Shown: in pieces, positions 6,040-7,419 of the stretch | Numbering within the stretch: position 1 is the first letter of the stretch | Layout of the letters: each line of letters begins with the position of its first letter | Assembly: GCA_036266155.1 (NCBI GenBank) | Contig: DATANR010000236.1 | Coordinates: forward strand, 1-7,419 | Source: SIAJ01 sp036266155 | GTDB lineage: Bacteria; Planctomycetota; Planctomycetia; Gemmatales; Gemmataceae | Length of the DNA: 7,419 nt | Direction of reading: 5' to 3' | Notes under the pieces: model-generated | Database searches by the model: none | What the model was told of the DNA's origin: nothing | Seen by the model: the letters and a program-made list of their open reading frames with translations, nothing else | Made by a program: the position numbers and the translations under genes

Positions 6040-7392
6040 TTATGTAACTGCTCCCAAGCCGAGACCATCGAGCAGGCCGGTTTCCATCGTGCCGTCTTTG
6101 ATGCGGAACATGCCGGGGAAGCGTTCGGCCCACGGTTCGTTGGCTGCCGGGCAGTACTGGCGCGCATTCGATTCAATGGCGACGATGCCGGGGATGTGTG
6201 CGGCCAGCCCGGCCGAATGGATGAGCGACGCGCCGGGGCAAGTCAGGTCTTGCACGCACAGGAACATGCCGTCCTTCTGCGCGGCCGCGGCGAGCAAGAG
6301 CGACTGCGTTTGTCCTTTACAGGCCTTGAGTGCGGCGCCGGTGTAACCCATCTCCTTCGCGAGCCGCAGACTTTCCAGATCGATGAGCGACTCGTCGATC
6401 ACGACGGGCCGCAGCTTCGACGCGTCGTGCATCACGTTGGCGCGATCCGCCTTCAGGTCGCGCCGCGTGGGTTGTTCGATGTACTGAATCCGCTCGTACC
6501 CGTGCGGCGTCTTCTCCTTGACGCGGCCGAGAAACTCGAGCAGGTAGCCGACGTTGCCGCAGCGTTCGTTGAAGTCGAGTGAATAGTGCCAGTTCGCTAC
6601 GCCGCGTTTGGCTTGCTGTTCCACCGCGACGCGGTCGACGCCGAGGACCCGGTCGACGTCCCAATTCAAGTCGTCGCCGTTGAGCTTGATCTTCAGGTGC
6701 GTCAGTCCGTCGGTCGGAATCCACTCAGCGAGCGTTTCCGGCAGACCATCGCCAACCGGTTGTTTGATGTCGGCCACCGTCAGCGGATCGAGTGCACCGA
6801 CCAAGTGATAGAGAGGCATCCGCGGCTTGGCCTTCGCGGTGACGAATTGATGGAGCCGCAGGCCCGCGAATTCCGCTCCGAAATAATGGCCCAGATCGTG
6901 GGGCAACAGGTCGGGCCCGTAGGTTGAGTAACAGTTCAAGCCGTGCACCTTGCCGAACGCATCGTGCAGCGCGGCATCAAACGGGCTGGCGCATACCAGT
7001 GTCGCCAGCGCCGGAATGGGATCGGCAACTTGAACATACTCGCCCGCCGTGCCCGCTTGTTTCAAGTATTCGTGCTCCAGCGTCCACGTGATGTCGATGG
7101 GGTGGCCAGCCTCGCGATAACCGCGATAAACATCGGCGACGCGATCTGTGACCGTCTTCATGGCATCCAGCGTCTGCGTGTAGGCCATGTTCCGCGAGGG
7201 ATAAGCCCAGACGTTGCCAAGCGGCATCGAACCGAAGCCTCGCGCTGACTTGCCGCCCTTCGTCTCGACATCGACGTTCACGTTCAAGACGGTCACGCGA
7301 TCGAGGGCGACGCCGCCGAACTTGATCGGCGTCCGATAGCGGAAGTCTTCGTATTCGAAACGGACGTCTTTGATGTGGATATCGGACTGCAT
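6040..7392 (-). CDS. Enolase-superfamily enzyme (mandelate racemase/muconate-lactonizing type)
   Basis: The 450-residue cytoplasmic protein belongs to the enolase superfamily, whose members remove a proton next to a carboxylate and stabilise the enolate with Mg2+. An N-terminal capping domain (about 1-150, including RTPIKFGG at 20-27) precedes a barrel domain. The barrel shows the expected residues in order: KIK with Lys234 and Lys236 as general base/acid, metal ligands Asp273 (SLDFNE), Glu306 (IEQP) and Asp333 (VIDES), and Lys356/Lys359 (ALKACKG) at the opposite-base position. All catalytic positions therefore look intact. The substrate cannot be told; dehydratase, racemase/epimerase and cycloisomerase are all possible. 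No signal peptide is present. The ATG at 7392 has no visible ribosome-binding site and abuts a heptamer tandem repeat. The gene is followed after 112 bases by the efflux-channel gene on the same strand. Confidence 0.9.
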   Translation of the reverse strand: MQSDIHIKDVRFEYEDFRYRTPIKFGGVALDRVTVLNVNVDVETKGGKSARGFGSMPLGNVWAYPSRNMAYTQTLDAMKTVTDRVADVYRGYREAGHPIDITWTLEHEYLKQAGTAGEYVQVADPIPALATLVCASPFDAALHDAFGKVHGLNCYSTYGPDLLPHDLGHYFGAEFAGLRLHQFVTAKAKPRMPLYHLVGALDPLTVADIKQPVGDGLPETLAEWIPTDGLTHLKIKLNGDDLNWDVDRVLGVDRVAVEQQAKRGVANWHYSLDFNERCGNVGYLLEFLGRVKEKTPHGYERIQYIEQPTRRDLKADRANVMHDASKLRPVVIDESLIDLESLRLAKEMGYTGAALKACKGQTQSLLLAAAAQKDGMFLCVQDLTCPGASLIHSAGLAAHIPGIVAIESNARQYCPAANEPWAERFPGMFRIKDGTMETGLLDGLGLGAVT

Positions 7393-7398
7393 TAGGGC

Positions 7399-7419
7399 TC
7401 AGGGGTCAGGGGTCAGGGG
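7399..7419. repeat. Tandem heptamer repeat TCAGGGG
   Basis: Three perfect tandem copies of TCAGGGG run to the window edge, so the array may continue outside. A degenerate copy (TTAGGGC, 5 of 7 matching, 7392-7398) precedes them and overlaps the first base of the start codon of the enolase-family gene. The array occupies the place where a ribosome-binding site would be expected. On the coding strand it reads CCCCTGA, without any Shine-Dalgarno resemblance. Confidence 0.8.

Noticed and set aside
5928..6176. Extension of the efflux-channel gene to the ATG at 6176, or the ATG at 6068
   Set aside because: Both would overlap the enolase-family gene and place up to 83 unrelated residues before the signal peptide. 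The GTG at 5927 has a strong ribosome-binding site.

Overview
The window reads as chromosomal DNA of a planctomycete, most plausibly of the Pirellulales type. The main reason is the first gene, a large secreted protein joining a PVC-type membrane-bound dehydrogenase propeller to a C-terminal CxxCH haem domain, a combination typical of Planctomycetes and their relatives. The GC-rich coding sequence (with long antisense shadow frames) and the repeat-rich intergenic DNA fit this. The assignment is made by eye from protein motifs, without a database search.

Layout. Positions 1-806 contain no gene I can support. They hold a strikingly structured non-coding element: a roughly 300-bp inverted repeat (71-378) whose core arms match at 74 of 78 positions around a cluster of small hairpins. 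A pair of related small hairpins (12-35 and 392-415) flanks it. Further right, nearer the first gene, a 13-bp motif occurs twice directly and once inverted (636-687). Positions 807-3878 (+) encode the exported dehydrogenase/cytochrome protein. It ends only 9 bases from the convergent end of the next gene.

The rest of the window is on the minus strand, read right to left: an enolase-superfamily enzyme (7392-6040), an outer-membrane efflux channel of the TolC/CzcC type (5927-4569, GTG start), and a small four-helix membrane protein of unknown function (4505-3888). The gaps of 112 and 63 bases allow co-transcription but do not prove it. Each gap holds a candidate RNA hairpin, one of which pairs with the ribosome-binding site of the efflux gene.

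The genes do not form a recognisable pathway. The dehydrogenase/cytochrome would act in the periplasm or at the membrane in an oxidation that passes electrons to haem. The enolase-superfamily enzyme would act on a carboxylate in the cytoplasm. The efflux channel lacks its pump and adaptor partners here. The two most unusual things are the inverted-repeat element and the regulatory-looking repeats and hairpins in the gaps. I see no tRNA, rRNA, CRISPR array, transposase or phage gene, and no convincing new multi-gene system.
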